Assembly (NCBI RefSeq): GCF_024346395.1
Contig: NZ_JAGQCW010000001.1
Coordinates: 62,001 to 126,000 of the forward strand
Length of the DNA: 64,000 nt
Origin: Cyanobium sp. AMD-g
Lineage (GTDB): Bacteria; Cyanobacteriota; Cyanobacteriia; PCC-6307; Cyanobiaceae
Reading direction: 5' to 3'
Part shown: positions 7,597 through 17,663 of the stretch, in pieces
How the letters are laid out: every line of letters begins with the position of its first letter
How positions within the stretch are numbered: position 1 is the first letter of the stretch
The notes under the pieces: model-generated
Database searches by the model: none
What the model was told of the DNA's origin: nothing
The model's input: only the letters and a program-made list of their open reading frames with translations
Position numbers and translations under genes: made by a program

Positions 7597-8076
7597 TGAG
7601 GAGTTGCCTGATATGCATGTTTGAATGCGGGAGGTTTTTGTCTTTCCTCTGCCTGAACTGAGGATATGTGGAAGAAGTCATTGCCTGCTCATTGCTGATC
7701 TCCTAATTGTCTTCCGGATTAGAAAAAATTCGTAAACTCAACCGTCTTGGGCTCGACTACACCCCTTGGTTCTGGAGATACTCACATGAAGTTCTCAAAA
7801 GTCTATACCTGAATGCAGAACAGCTTCGGCGGTAAAATCACCCCTGATGGCATCGAAGCGGGGTTGTCATGCGCCATCTGGACGTCGGCAGCTGTCGCAT
7901 CACTACCAACGTATCCTCATAGTGATTGGCGGGACTGGTCTGATGGCTAAGTGTGGTGAGGCCATCAAGTCGATGTCTAATTCTCCAGATCGGAAACGGG
8001 CAAGTGCTGCTGGTGATTGACTGAATCCACAACTCCCGACTTCTGTATCTGGATGTTAAATGCCGTGAAGGAGTCC
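7597..8076. other. 480-base gap without a recognisable gene
   Basis: This stretch is visibly more AT-rich than the surrounding chromosome. All reading frames are short and none resembles a known protein. I found no tRNA cloverleaf, no clear terminator and no transposase motif. It may be decayed foreign DNA. Confidence 0.5.
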
Positions 8077-8493
8077 TCAGCGGAGTTTCTTGGCCTCAAC
8101 GTGACGAGCGAATCTGTCCAAGATAGCTTGCCAACCCTGCCGTTGCTGCTCACCCGAATTTGTCGATTCGGCATCGAAGCTCTCGCGAACAGTCACCGAC
8201 TCATCGCTCTCAACGAACTCCACTGCTACTAGTCGATCGTCTTCTAAAGCGAATTCGATGAGATCGTAGGGGGCTACTTTCGTGAAGGTGCCTTCGAAAT
8301 CAAAGCCCATGCTACCGTCTCTGGCTTCCATGCGGTAAGAGAACTTGCCGCCGTGGCTAAGGTCGATCTCTGCACTTGGGCAATGCCAATCTTCCGAAGC
8401 CGCATTCCACTGCTGAATGTCAGCAGGTGATGTCCACGCTTTCCACACTTCTTCGATTGGAGCAGCAACGTTGACTTCAATCGTGATTCGCAT
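8077..8493 (-). CDS. SRPBCC / AHSA1-like protein
   Basis: 138 residues of the START-like (SRPBCC) fold, Hsp90-ATPase-activator-like subgroup. Recognisable family features are VNVAAPIEEVWKAWTSPADIQQW near the start, GGKFSYRMEARDGS, FDFEGTFTKVAPYDLIEF and a C-terminal helix GWQAILDRFARHVE. These proteins bind hydrophobic ligands; the specific role is unknown. The ATG at 8493 has a good AAGGAG ribosome site about 6 bases upstream, so longer in-frame starts were rejected. Confidence 0.92.
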   Translation of the reverse strand: MRITIEVNVAAPIEEVWKAWTSPADIQQWNAASEDWHCPSAEIDLSHGGKFSYRMEARDGSMGFDFEGTFTKVAPYDLIEFALEDDRLVAVEFVESDESVTVRESFDAESTNSGEQQRQGWQAILDRFARHVEAKKLR

Positions 8494-8680
8494 GATTCTC
8501 CTTGGTTGTGACGTGCATCTGGATTGTTCATAGACGGTCTCCGTGAGCCACACCCAAAGGTCCAGCGCTTTCCGTGAACCACCCGACATCCTGAACCTCA
8601 TCCGCCGAGAACCCCACCGGTACCACGCTTCGTTTCTCATCTCGCCAGACCCTATCCATGGTTCACGTACCCGTGAACCC

Positions 8681-11032
8681 TCAAGTCTCCAGCAACATCT
8701 TCGACAGATTCGGCAGGCCCGCCCCCTGGTGGTAGCGGTCGCGTTTGAGGTCGGTGCAGTGCTCCAGCAGGATCCGCTTCACCCGGTCGGGATAGCCGAT
8801 GAATTCGGTGCGCACCGAGAGGAACCCGGCCAGCAGGCCGGAAATGTGGGGCGCCGCCATGCTGGTGCCGGAAAGGGCCACGTAGAGCTCATCAAGGCTC
8901 TTGCCCTTGTCGCGGCTGGGGGTGCGTTTGGGGTCGCTGCTGCTGCGGCAGGACAGGATCTTCTCTCCCGGGCCCACCACGTCGGGCTTGAGGCGGCCAT
9001 CGGCGGTGGGGCCCCGCGAGGAGAAGTAGGAGGTGCCGTAGCGGTGCGGCAGGGTCGGGTGCACCGAGCCCACGGCGATCGCCTCCTCCAGGTTGGCCGG
9101 ATCGCCGATCGACAGATCAAACGACCGGGTGGCGCTGAAGCCGTCCACGACGATGTCGCCGCTGCCCTCGTTACCCGCCGCCAGCACCACCAGCACCCCC
9201 TGGCGCACCAGCCGCAGCAGGGAGGCGCACAGGGGTGAATCGCCGCAGCCGAAGCTGGCCGGATCGAACGGTCCCCCCAGGCTCAGGTTCACCCCCTGGA
9301 TCGCCAGGCGCCGTCCGTCCTGGTTCTGCCGCCAGATGTGGTCGATTGCCTTGATGATCCAGGCGTCATAGCCGCCGCCGTTGTCGGCCAGCACCTTGTA
9401 GCTGACGATCCGGGCCCGGGGGGCCATCGCCAGCAGGTCGGGGCCGCCCTCGCCGCCCACCGACAGCAGCCCGCCGGCGATGATTCCCGCCACGTGGGTG
9501 CCGTGGCCGTTGGCATCGTTGCCGCTGCCCTTCTGCACCGGCCCCCGCGCGGTGCAGTCCCACTCCGCGGCGATCGTTCCTTCCGGGGCGAAGCTCGGGT
9601 TGTGGAAGTGGGGGTGCTGCCGGTCGATGCCGGTGTCCAGCACCGCCCAGGTGATGCCCTGGCCGCAGGCGTTGTAGCCCAGCTGGGCGGTGCGGGCCTG
9701 CACCGTGTGAATCGAATCGTGCATCAGCGCCTTCTTGCGGCTGTTGCTGAACATCCGGTACACCGCTGGAGTTGTGGCGCCGTACTGGCGGCTCATCGCC
9801 CCCGCCAGCGTCTCCACCTCGGCGCGGGTCAGGTTCACCGCCACGTAGCGATCCAGCTGGTCCTCCAGAAACACCGTCTCGGCGGTGATCGGACCCTGCA
9901 GCACATTCGCCTGGATCCAATCCAGCACCGACTCCCGTGCCTTCTGCAGCGAATCGCCCCCCTCCGGTGCCGCCGTTGAGCGATCCGCCAGCTCAATCAG
10001 CACCGGCACCCGGGCGGTGGCCTCCACATCCAGCGCATCGGCCAGGCTGCGGGCCACCGTCATCGGGCTCACCGGCTGGAAGCGGGAGCGGTCCAGGGCC
10101 GCCATCACCGTTTCCTGGGTCGACTGGCGCGACAGATAGCGGCTGGCGGAATGGGCCTTGCTGGGCGGCCACACCACCCCCATCACCCGTTCATCGACGA
10201 TCTTCGGCTTGCCGGCGGCGCTGTATTCGTCGGCCAGGCTCTGGTCGAGGCAGACGATGTCGCCGTCCTGGGCGATGTTCACCCAGCGCTTCACACCGGC
10301 CGGGATCGGCAGTTTCTTGCCATGCCATTTCTGCAGCACGTCGGTCACCTGGGGCAGCCCCAGCGGCGAGCCGATCGTCACGTACAGATCCACCTCCACG
10401 GCGGCGCCCAGCTCCATCAGCGCCTGGTAGGTCACCATGCTCCCCTGGCTGTGGCCCACCACCACGAAGGGACCGCCGCCTGTGCTGATCCGGGACTTCA
10501 CCGTCTGCACCATCCGTTGCCGCTTCGTCGTGTTGAACAGGAAGTCGTTCACATCGGCCATGAACGCCTTGGTGAACATCGCCGTCACCGGGCTCCACAG
10601 CCCCTTCGCTTCCACCGAGAGCGTCGCTGGCCCCCCCATCGGCGCCCCCCGCTGGGCCGCCGTCTGGGCGGCCGCCTCCAGCTGGGCCGTCAGCGCCTCC
10701 ACGAACGCCTGCGACGCTTCCGGCGAGTCGCTGTCCTGGATCGAGGCGGCCAGCAGCACCTCCGCCTGCGGCTGCAGCGTCGCCCGGTCGTCACCGATCG
10801 CCCGGGTGGAGAAGCCCGCCGTCTCCGGATAGCGCTCCCGATCGACCCAGTAGGCCATCCGGGTGCGCTCCCCCTGGTCGGCGCCGAACAGGGCCCGGTC
10901 CCACTCCGAGCGCAGCACACCCTCGGGGGGCATGTTGGAGATCCCGTGGCAGTAGATCACCGTGCGGGCCTGACCCCGCGTGGTGGGGGCGCTGGCGCTG
11001 CCGGTGGCGGCGGCTTTCTTCGGGGCGGTCAT
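8681..11032 (-). CDS. Alpha/beta-hydrolase fused to a subtilisin-like protease
   Basis: 783 residues from the ATG at 11032. Residues about 23-320 are an alpha/beta hydrolase: VIYCHGISN near the oxyanion region, nucleophile elbow GHSQG with Ser195, and a HSASRYL segment with candidate His294. Residues about 340-440 ([21 protein letters not shown]) resemble a subtilase inhibitor-type propeptide. Residues about 455-783 form an S8 protease with Asp466 (LDTGID), His510 (NGHGTHVAG), oxyanion Asn621 (AAGNEG) and Ser724 (SGTSMAAPH). No signal peptide or membrane helix is visible, so it is probably cytoplasmic unless exported by a dedicated route. All key residues of both enzymes appear present. Confidence 0.92.
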   Translation of the reverse strand: MTAPKKAAATGSASAPTTRGQARTVIYCHGISNMPPEGVLRSEWDRALFGADQGERTRMAYWVDRERYPETAGFSTRAIGDDRATLQPQAEVLLAASIQDSDSPEASQAFVEALTAQLEAAAQTAAQRGAPMGGPATLSVEAKGLWSPVTAMFTKAFMADVNDFLFNTTKRQRMVQTVKSRISTGGGPFVVVGHSQGSMVTYQALMELGAAVEVDLYVTIGSPLGLPQVTDVLQKWHGKKLPIPAGVKRWVNIAQDGDIVCLDQSLADEYSAAGKPKIVDERVMGVVWPPSKAHSASRYLSRQSTQETVMAALDRSRFQPVSPMTVARSLADALDVEATARVPVLIELADRSTAAPEGGDSLQKARESVLDWIQANVLQGPITAETVFLEDQLDRYVAVNLTRAEVETLAGAMSRQYGATTPAVYRMFSNSRKKALMHDSIHTVQARTAQLGYNACGQGITWAVLDTGIDRQHPHFHNPSFAPEGTIAAEWDCTARGPVQKGSGNDANGHGTHVAGIIAGGLLSVGGEGGPDLLAMAPRARIVSYKVLADNGGGYDAWIIKAIDHIWRQNQDGRRLAIQGVNLSLGGPFDPASFGCGDSPLCASLLRLVRQGVLVVLAAGNEGSGDIVVDGFSATRSFDLSIGDPANLEEAIAVGSVHPTLPHRYGTSYFSSRGPTADGRLKPDVVGPGEKILSCRSSSDPKRTPSRDKGKSLDELYVALSGTSMAAPHISGLLAGFLSVRTEFIGYPDRVKRILLEHCTDLKRDRYHQGAGLPNLSKMLLET

Positions 11033-11134
11033 GGGGGCGCACAAGAAGGGAACCGACCCCCGCCCTAGCCAGCCCGGAGGCCACCGGGCCACGGCCCGCC
11101 GCCGCTGTCATCGTTCTTCAGCTCGCCCCCGCCC

Positions 11135-11860
11135 ATGACCCTGCTGCTCACCCTGCTGGCCCTGGTCCTGCTGCTGGATCTGCTGATCTTCGTGGTGCTG
11201 CTGCCCTCGCTGCTGATCCGCCTGCTGCTGGTGCCGCTGTGCCCGGAGGTGGTGTGGAGTGGCCGGGGCCGGCAGAAGCGGCTGGCCCTCACCATCGACG
11301 ACGGCCCCAGTGGAACCGGTTCGGAGGCCCTGCTGGTTCTGCTGCGGGAGCTGGAGGTGCCGGCCACCTTCTTTCTGATCGGCACCCACCTCGAGCGCGA
11401 CCGCCGCTTCGCCCGCCGCGCCCTGCAGCAGGGCCACGACCTCGGCAACCATCTCTGGCGCGACGAGCCCTCCGTTTCCCTGCCGCCGCCTCTGTTCCAG
11501 CAGCAGCTGGCCGACACCGAGCGGGCCATCGCCCGGTCCGCCGCCCCCGCCAGCCTGCGTTGGCGCTGGTTCCGGCCCGGTGGGGGCCGCTTCCACCGGG
11601 CCATGCTCGACGCCCTTTCGGCCCGCTCCTACCGCCTGGTGCTGGGTTCGATCTTTCCCTGGGACACCCTGCGCCCGCCCCTGTGGTTCGTATGCCTGTT
11701 CGTGGGCCTCAATGCCCACCCCGGCGGCATCCTGGTGCTGCACGACACCCCGGCCCTCAGCGGCCGCACCCTGGAGACCCTGCGCCTCGTGGTTCCCGAA
11801 CTGCGCCGCCGCGGCTACCGCTTCGTGCCACTGGCGGAGCTGCTGGATCCGGCCGCCTGA
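11135..11860 (+). CDS. Polysaccharide deacetylase (NodB-like), membrane anchored
   Basis: 241 residues. Residues 1-33 form an N-terminal membrane helix; the rest is a carbohydrate esterase 4 domain. Motif 1 TIDDGPSG supplies the catalytic and metal aspartates; motif 2 reads GNHLWRD, where the usual HxxxH has Asp in place of the second His; motif 3 is FRPGGG; motif 5 is LVLHDTP with the catalytic His. It would remove N-acetyl groups from an envelope polysaccharide. The second-ligand change may alter metal binding. It precedes lpxD by 56 bases, consistent with an envelope role. Confidence 0.88.
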   Translation: MTLLLTLLALVLLLDLLIFVVLLPSLLIRLLLVPLCPEVVWSGRGRQKRLALTIDDGPSGTGSEALLVLLRELEVPATFFLIGTHLERDRRFARRALQQGHDLGNHLWRDEPSVSLPPPLFQQQLADTERAIARSAAPASLRWRWFRPGGGRFHRAMLDALSARSYRLVLGSIFPWDTLRPPLWFVCLFVGLNAHPGGILVLHDTPALSGRTLETLRLVVPELRRRGYRFVPLAELLDPAA

Positions 11861-11916
11861 TCCGGCGCCCGGCGGTGGGCGTGGGGCCTACGATCCGGGC
11901 CGTCCGCCCCCTGGGA

Positions 11917-12945
11917 ATGCGCTTCAGCAGCCTGCTCACCCGGATCGGCGCCGTGCAGGACGGCACCCCGCGGCACCTGGCAGGGGATCCGGAGATCTCG
12001 GGCGCCGAAGCGCTGGATCGCGCCGGCCCCGGCCAGCTGGCCTTCCTCGAACCCGGCAACGCCCTGGCGGCGGCCCTCTCCGCCAGCGGTGCCGCCGCCC
12101 TGCTGCTGCCCCTCGACGAAGAAATCCAGCAGCTGGCCAGCGAGCGCGGCCTGGCCTGGGTGGCACTGGCCAACCCCCGGCTCGGCTTCGCCGAAGCCCT
12201 GGCCGCCCTGCATCCGCCCACCCCGAAGCCCCCGGGGATCCACCCCAGTGCCGTGGTCGACCCAGGCGCTGCCGTGGCCGCCGAGGTGCACGTGGGGGCC
12301 CATGCGGTGATCGGTGCCGGTTGCGCCGTGGCCGCCCGCTGTGTGCTTCATCCCGGTGTCGTCCTTTATGAGGACGTTCAACTCGGCGAGGGATGCGAGA
12401 TCCATGCCCAGGCTGTGCTCCACCCCGGCAGCCGCCTCGGGGCGGGGTGCGTGGTTCAGTCCCAGGCGGTGATCGGCGCCGAGGGTTTCGGCTTCGTGCC
12501 CACCGCTTCGGGGTGGGTGAAGATGCCCCAGACCGGCCGGGTGGTGCTCGAGGACGGCGTCGAGGTGGGCTGCGGCTCCACCATCGATCGCCCCGCCGTC
12601 GGTGAGACCCGCATCGGCGCCGGCACCAAGATCGACAACCTGGTGCACGTCGGCCATGGCGTGGTCACAGGGAAAGGCTGTGCCCTGGCCGCCCAGGTGG
12701 GCATCGCCGGGGGCGCGGTGCTCGGCAACGGCGTCATCCTTGCCGGCCAGGTGGGTGTGGCCAACCGGGCCGTGATCGGCGACCGGGCCATCGCCTCTTC
12801 CAAGTCCGGCATCCACGGCGAGATCGCCGCCGGTGAGGTGGTCAGCGGCTACCCCGCCATCCCCAACCGCCTCTGGCTGCGCTGCTCCGCCGTCTTCAAC
12901 AAGCTGCCCGACATGGCTCGCACCCTGCGGCAGCTGCAGAAGTAG
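11917..12945 (+). CDS. lpxD: UDP-3-O-acylglucosamine N-acyltransferase
   Basis: 342 residues. LpxD adds the N-linked acyl chain in lipid A synthesis in the cytoplasm. The N-terminal uridine-binding domain (about 1-95) includes [12 protein letters not shown]; the rest is a left-handed beta-helix of hexapeptide repeats ([24 protein letters not shown]). The catalytic-His region is NLVHVGHGV, and [19 protein letters not shown] is the lipid-binding loop. The C-terminus ends in a helix ([19 protein letters not shown]). The ATG at 11917 starts at the usual family position; the frame is open much further upstream but overlaps the deacetylase. Confidence 0.96.
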   Translation: MRFSSLLTRIGAVQDGTPRHLAGDPEISGAEALDRAGPGQLAFLEPGNALAAALSASGAAALLLPLDEEIQQLASERGLAWVALANPRLGFAEALAALHPPTPKPPGIHPSAVVDPGAAVAAEVHVGAHAVIGAGCAVAARCVLHPGVVLYEDVQLGEGCEIHAQAVLHPGSRLGAGCVVQSQAVIGAEGFGFVPTASGWVKMPQTGRVVLEDGVEVGCGSTIDRPAVGETRIGAGTKIDNLVHVGHGVVTGKGCALAAQVGIAGGAVLGNGVILAGQVGVANRAVIGDRAIASSKSGIHGEIAAGEVVSGYPAIPNRLWLRCSAVFNKLPDMARTLRQLQK

Positions 12946-12974
12946 CCTCGCCTGCTGCCCGGCCCCCCCTCGCG

Positions 12975-14057
<1,083 letters not shown>

Positions 14058-14136
14058 AGTCCCCGTCAGGTAACGGCGGCGGCGGGGGCGGACCGGCGAC
14101 CTGCCAAACTCACACCCTCTGAACCCCCCTGCGTCG

Positions 14137-15039
14137 ATGTCGAAGCGTCACCCGGTCGTGGCAGTCACCGGTTCCTCGGGGGCGGGAACCAGCACCGTCA
14201 AACGGGCCTTCGAGCACATCTTCTCCCGCGAGGGCATCATCCCGGCGGTGGTGGAAGGCGACAGCTTCCACCGCTTCGAGCGCGGCCCGATGAAGCAGGC
14301 GATGGCCGAGGCCCAGGCCCGCGGCGAGAACTTCTCCCACTTCGGCCCCGAGGCCAACATCTTCGACAAGCTCGAGGAGCTGTTCCGCACCTACAGCGAA
14401 ACCGGCAGCGGCGACCGCCGCTACTACCTCCACTCGGTGGAGGAAGCCGCCGAGCACAACGCCCGCCTGGGTACCAGCCTGGAGCCCGGCCAGTTCACCC
14501 CCTGGGAACCCATCCCGTCCGGCACCCAGCTCCTCTTCTATGAAGGCCTCCACGGCGGTGTGGTGGGCGATGGCTACGATGTGGCGTCCCTGGTGGATCT
14601 GCTGATCGGTGTGGTGCCGATCGCCAACCTGGAGTGGATCCAGAAGATCTCCCGTGACAACGCCGAGCGCGGCTACTCGGCCGAAGCGATCGTCGACACG
14701 ATCCTGCGCCGCATGCCGGACTACATCAACCACATCTGCCCCCAGTTCAGCCTCACCGACATCAACTTCCAGCGGGTGCCCACGGTGGACACCTCCAACC
14801 CGTTCATCTGCCGCAACATCCCCACCCCTGACGAGAGCTTCGTCATCATTCACTTCCGCAAGGGCGCTCGCGAGAAGTGGGGCATCGACTTCTCCTACCT
14901 GCTGCGCATGATCAACGGCTCCTTCATGTCGAGCCCCACCAGCATCGTGGTGAACGGCGGCAAGATGGGATTTGCGATGGAGATCATCCTCACTCCGATC
15001 ATCCACAAGATGATCGAGGAGCAGAAGAAACTCAGCTGA
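14137..15039 (+). CDS. prk: Phosphoribulokinase, proteobacterial class I type
   Basis: 300 residues. It matches the proteobacterial (class I, Rhodobacter-like) enzyme from end to end rather than the class II type of plants and most cyanobacteria. The P-loop is GSSGAGTST (12-20); the catalytic Asp42 sits in EGDSFHRF, Glu136 in FYEGLHG, and the substrate segment is NLEWIQKI..DNAERGY. It would make ribulose-1,5-bisphosphate. The N-terminal cysteine pair used for thioredoxin/CP12 control of class II enzymes is absent; class I enzymes are normally allosterically controlled by NADH and AMP. A role as a second PRK, or on another substrate, cannot be excluded. Confidence 0.85.
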   Translation: MSKRHPVVAVTGSSGAGTSTVKRAFEHIFSREGIIPAVVEGDSFHRFERGPMKQAMAEAQARGENFSHFGPEANIFDKLEELFRTYSETGSGDRRYYLHSVEEAAEHNARLGTSLEPGQFTPWEPIPSGTQLLFYEGLHGGVVGDGYDVASLVDLLIGVVPIANLEWIQKISRDNAERGYSAEAIVDTILRRMPDYINHICPQFSLTDINFQRVPTVDTSNPFICRNIPTPDESFVIIHFRKGAREKWGIDFSYLLRMINGSFMSSPTSIVVNGGKMGFAMEIILTPIIHKMIEEQKKLS

Positions 15040-15059
15040 AGATCAGTCTCTTGATCTTC
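15038..15059 (+). terminator. Hairpin after the phosphoribulokinase gene
   Basis: A perfect 8-bp inverted repeat (GAAGATCA / TGATCTTC) with a 6-base loop, starting at the prk stop codon and followed by CTTTC. It is a weak candidate terminator because the stem is AT-rich and the T-run short. A second inverted repeat (CTTTCGG / CCGAAAG) follows at about 15059-15086, directly before the next ribosome site. Confidence 0.45.
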
Positions 15060-15091
15060 CTTTCGGCCCTAAGATCGCCCGAAAGGAACCG

Positions 15092-15454
15092 GTGAATCCC
15101 ATCACCGCCCAGCCCCCTACCATCACCCCGTCCGGATCCGGCAGCCCTTCCTTCCAGATCCGCGGCGGGGAGTCCTCGGCGGCACCGTCCCAGGGCTCTC
15201 TGCGGCTCGATCGCATCAACAGCGCCGAGCTGCTGCGCCACGGGCGCCATGTCTATTTCCGATTTCTGGAATCCTGCCCCACCGCTCCTGAGCCGTTGGG
15301 GGTGGTGCTGCTCGGCGCCGGCCCCCAGGGACGGGTGGTGTTTGAGGCGCCGATCCTGTTGCCGGATGAGCAGTTCGTGCCGATGGACCTGCTGCGTCCC
15401 CGCTCGGTCCGGGGCCGCAACGCCAGGGGGGGATCCAGCCGCCCGCTCCCATGA
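15092..15454 (+). CDS. Conserved hypothetical protein
   Basis: 120 residues from a GTG preceded by GAAAGGA. The N-terminal 35 residues are Pro/Ser/Thr-rich and probably disordered; the middle (LDRINSAELLRHGRHVYFRFLES, PLGVVLLGAGPQGRVVFEAP) looks like a small beta-rich domain; the end is basic. Not recognised. It overlaps the prepilin peptidase start by 4 bases (ATGA), so it is probably cotranslated, but this does not identify a function. Confidence 0.7.
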   Translation: MNPITAQPPTITPSGSGSPSFQIRGGESSAAPSQGSLRLDRINSAELLRHGRHVYFRFLESCPTAPEPLGVVLLGAGPQGRVVFEAPILLPDEQFVPMDLLRPRSVRGRNARGGSSRPLP

Positions 15455-16302
15455 CCCCAGCCCCTCTCCTCCCGTCCGCCCTGCCGCTGTCCCTGCTGGC
15501 CCCGTTCGTGGCTCTGGCCGGCGCCTGCATCGGCAGCTTCCTGAACGTGGTGGTGTGGCGGTTGCCGCGGGAGGAGTCGCTGGTCTTCCCCGGCAGCCAT
15601 TGCCCCCGTTGTGGCGCCTCCCTGGCCTGGTTCGAGAACCTGCCCCTGCTCAGCTGGCTGCTGCTGCGTGGCCGCTGCCGCCACTGCCACGCCGCCATCG
15701 CCGTCCGCTACCCCCTGGTGGAGCTGCTCACCGCCGGCCTCTGGGTGGTCATGCTCTTCGCCCGCCCCGCAGCCATGGGCCCCGATCCCAGCCCCTGGCT
15801 GCTGCTGGCGGCGGGGTGGCTGCTGGCCAGCTGGCTGCTGCCCCTCGCCCTGATCGACCTCGACAGCCTCTGGCTGCCCGAACCCCTCTGCCGCTGGGGG
15901 GTGCTGCTCGGCCTGGCGGTCACCACCGCCGTCGGCTTCCAGCAGGGGACCGACGTGGGCCGCACCCTGCTGTTCTCGCACCTGCTGGCCGTGGCCGCCG
16001 GCCTGCTGGGCTTCGAATCCCTCAGCGCCCTGGCAGAGAAGGCGATGGGCCGGCCGGCCCTGGGACTGGGGGACGCCAAGCTGGCCGCCCTGATGGGGGC
16101 CTGGCTCGGACCGCTGGGTCTGGGCCTGGCCGTCAGCCTGTCCGTTCTCGGTGGCGCCCTGATCGGCGGGCTGGCCAGGATCACCGGCCGGCTCGGCCGC
16201 CAGCAGCCCTTTCCCTTCGGGCCCTTTCTCGCCGCCGGTGCCCTGGCCGTCTGGATCGGTGGCCACGCCCCCTGGCTGCGGCTGTGGGGCCTGGGTCTTT
16301 AA
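15451..16302 (+). CDS. pilD: Prepilin peptidase (type IV leader peptidase)
   Basis: 283 residues, polytopic membrane aspartic protease that cleaves and N-methylates type IV pilin precursors. The first cytoplasmic loop carries two CxxC pairs (CPRCG and CRHC) of the N-methylase-type domain after GACIGSFLNVVVWRLP. The catalytic aspartates lie in LIDLDSLWLPE and GLGDAKL (the GxGD motif). About eight membrane helices. Length is normal for the bifunctional form. Coupled by overlap to the upstream hypothetical gene and followed by accD after 36 bases. Confidence 0.95.
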   Translation: MTPAPLLPSALPLSLLAPFVALAGACIGSFLNVVVWRLPREESLVFPGSHCPRCGASLAWFENLPLLSWLLLRGRCRHCHAAIAVRYPLVELLTAGLWVVMLFARPAAMGPDPSPWLLLAAGWLLASWLLPLALIDLDSLWLPEPLCRWGVLLGLAVTTAVGFQQGTDVGRTLLFSHLLAVAAGLLGFESLSALAEKAMGRPALGLGDAKLAALMGAWLGPLGLGLAVSLSVLGGALIGGLARITGRLGRQQPFPFGPFLAAGALAVWIGGHAPWLRLWGLGL

Positions 16303-16338
16303 TGACTGGTCAGCCGTCACCCTTGCTTCCGTCGCCCC

Positions 16339-17229
16339 ATGTCCCTGTTCGACTGGTTCGCCGATCGCCGCAAGAACGCCCCGGCCGTGCGGGCCAGCAA
16401 GGGGCCCGAAGCCGACGAGGGGGATGGCCTCTGGAGCAAGTGCGCCGAATGTGGCCTGGTGGTCTACCGCAAGGATCTGATCGCCAATGCCAGCGTCTGC
16501 AAGGGTTGTGGCCACCATCACCGCATCGACAGCAGTGAACGCATCCGTCTGATCGCCGATGAGGGCAGCTTTGAGCCGATCGATGCCGATCTGGCCCCCA
16601 CCGATCCCCTCGCCTTCAAGGACCGCCGCAGCTACGCCGACCGGCTGCGGGACACGCAGCGGGCCACGGGCCTGCGGGATGCGGTGGTCACCGGCCTCTG
16701 CCGCCTGGAGGGGATGCCCCTGGCCCTGGGGGTGATGGACTTCCGATTCATGGGTGGTTCGATGGGCTCGGTGGTGGGCGAAAAGCTCACCCGGCTGGTG
16801 GAACTGGCCACCGCCCGCCGCTACCCGTTGCTGATCGTCTGCGCCTCCGGCGGCGCCCGCATGCAGGAGGGAATGCTCAGCCTGATGCAGATGGCCAAGG
16901 TGTCCGGTGCCCTGCAGCGCCACCGCAGCGCCGAACTGCTTTACCTCCCCCTGCTCACCCATCCCACCACCGGTGGGGTCACGGCCAGCTTCGCCATGCT
17001 GGGCGATCTGATCCTGGCGGAGCCCAAGGCGATGATCGCCTTCGCCGGCAGGCGCGTGATCGAGCAGACCCTGGGCGAGAAGCTGCCCGAGGGTTTCCAG
17101 ACCGCCGAGTACCTCCAGGACCACGGCTTCGTGGACACGATCGTCCCCCGGCCCGAGCTGCGCGGCACCCTGGCCACCCTGCTGCGCCTGCACGGCAGCG
17201 TGCGCACACCTTTGTCGGTCGCGCCGTGA
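16339..17229 (+). CDS. accD: Acetyl-CoA carboxylase carboxyltransferase subunit beta
   Basis: 296 residues. AccD pairs with AccA to transfer carboxyl from biotin to acetyl-CoA, the first committed step of fatty acid synthesis. The N-terminal four-cysteine zinc ribbon is clear (KCAECGLVV and VCKGCGHHH), followed by the crotonase-fold carboxyltransferase domain ([44 protein letters not shown]). Full length. The last codons overlap the next gene by 4 bases (GTGA). Confidence 0.98.
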   Translation: MSLFDWFADRRKNAPAVRASKGPEADEGDGLWSKCAECGLVVYRKDLIANASVCKGCGHHHRIDSSERIRLIADEGSFEPIDADLAPTDPLAFKDRRSYADRLRDTQRATGLRDAVVTGLCRLEGMPLALGVMDFRFMGGSMGSVVGEKLTRLVELATARRYPLLIVCASGGARMQEGMLSLMQMAKVSGALQRHRSAELLYLPLLTHPTTGGVTASFAMLGDLILAEPKAMIAFAGRRVIEQTLGEKLPEGFQTAEYLQDHGFVDTIVPRPELRGTLATLLRLHGSVRTPLSVAP

Positions 17230-17663
17230 GGGGGACCTCCATCAGACGCGTCACGGGCCGGCTGCTGGCGGCCCTGCTCGTGCTCGGCCTCTGGCTGGCT
17301 GCGCCGGCTGTCGTCTGGGCCGGTCCGGTCGACTGGCAGGAGGTGGAGGCCAGCCCTGAGGGCCGGCAGTGGTGGGATTCCGGCAGCCTCCGCTTCGATC
17401 GCGAGGGACGCCTCTCCGTGCTCAGCCGCTTCCAGCCCGCCGCCGCCGACGATGCGGCTGAAGACGCCCGTCCCCCCGTCGGCCAGCTGTATGTGATGCA
17501 GCTCGACTGCGACGAGGAGCTTTACCGCGACACGGCCGTCAACGGCCTGCCCCGCTGGGGCGCCACCTGGCAGGCCGCCGCCGGTGACAACCTCACGATC
17601 CGGGTGCTGCACGCCGCCTGCGCGGCCGCCCGCCTGTCCCAGGAGAGCGATGCGACGGCCTGA
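17226..17663 (+). CDS. Exported conserved hypothetical protein
   Basis: 145 residues from a GTG overlapping the accD stop. Residues 1-32 are a signal peptide (basic start, [18 protein letters not shown], then AGPVDW). The mature part contains [22 protein letters not shown] and an acidic, cysteine-containing segment ([18 protein letters not shown]), a layout seen in small cyanobacterial lumen or periplasmic proteins. Function not recognised. The gene overlaps the following oxidoreductase by 14 bases. Confidence 0.75.
   Translation: MRGTSIRRVTGRLLAALLVLGLWLAAPAVVWAGPVDWQEVEASPEGRQWWDSGSLRFDREGRLSVLSRFQPAAADDAAEDARPPVGQLYVMQLDCDEELYRDTAVNGLPRWGATWQAAAGDNLTIRVLHAACAAARLSQESDATA

Noticed and set aside
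15253-17193. Long minus-strand open frame (646 codons) across prepilin peptidase and accD
   Set aside because: Antisense to two well-supported genes; low-complexity His/Gln composition.
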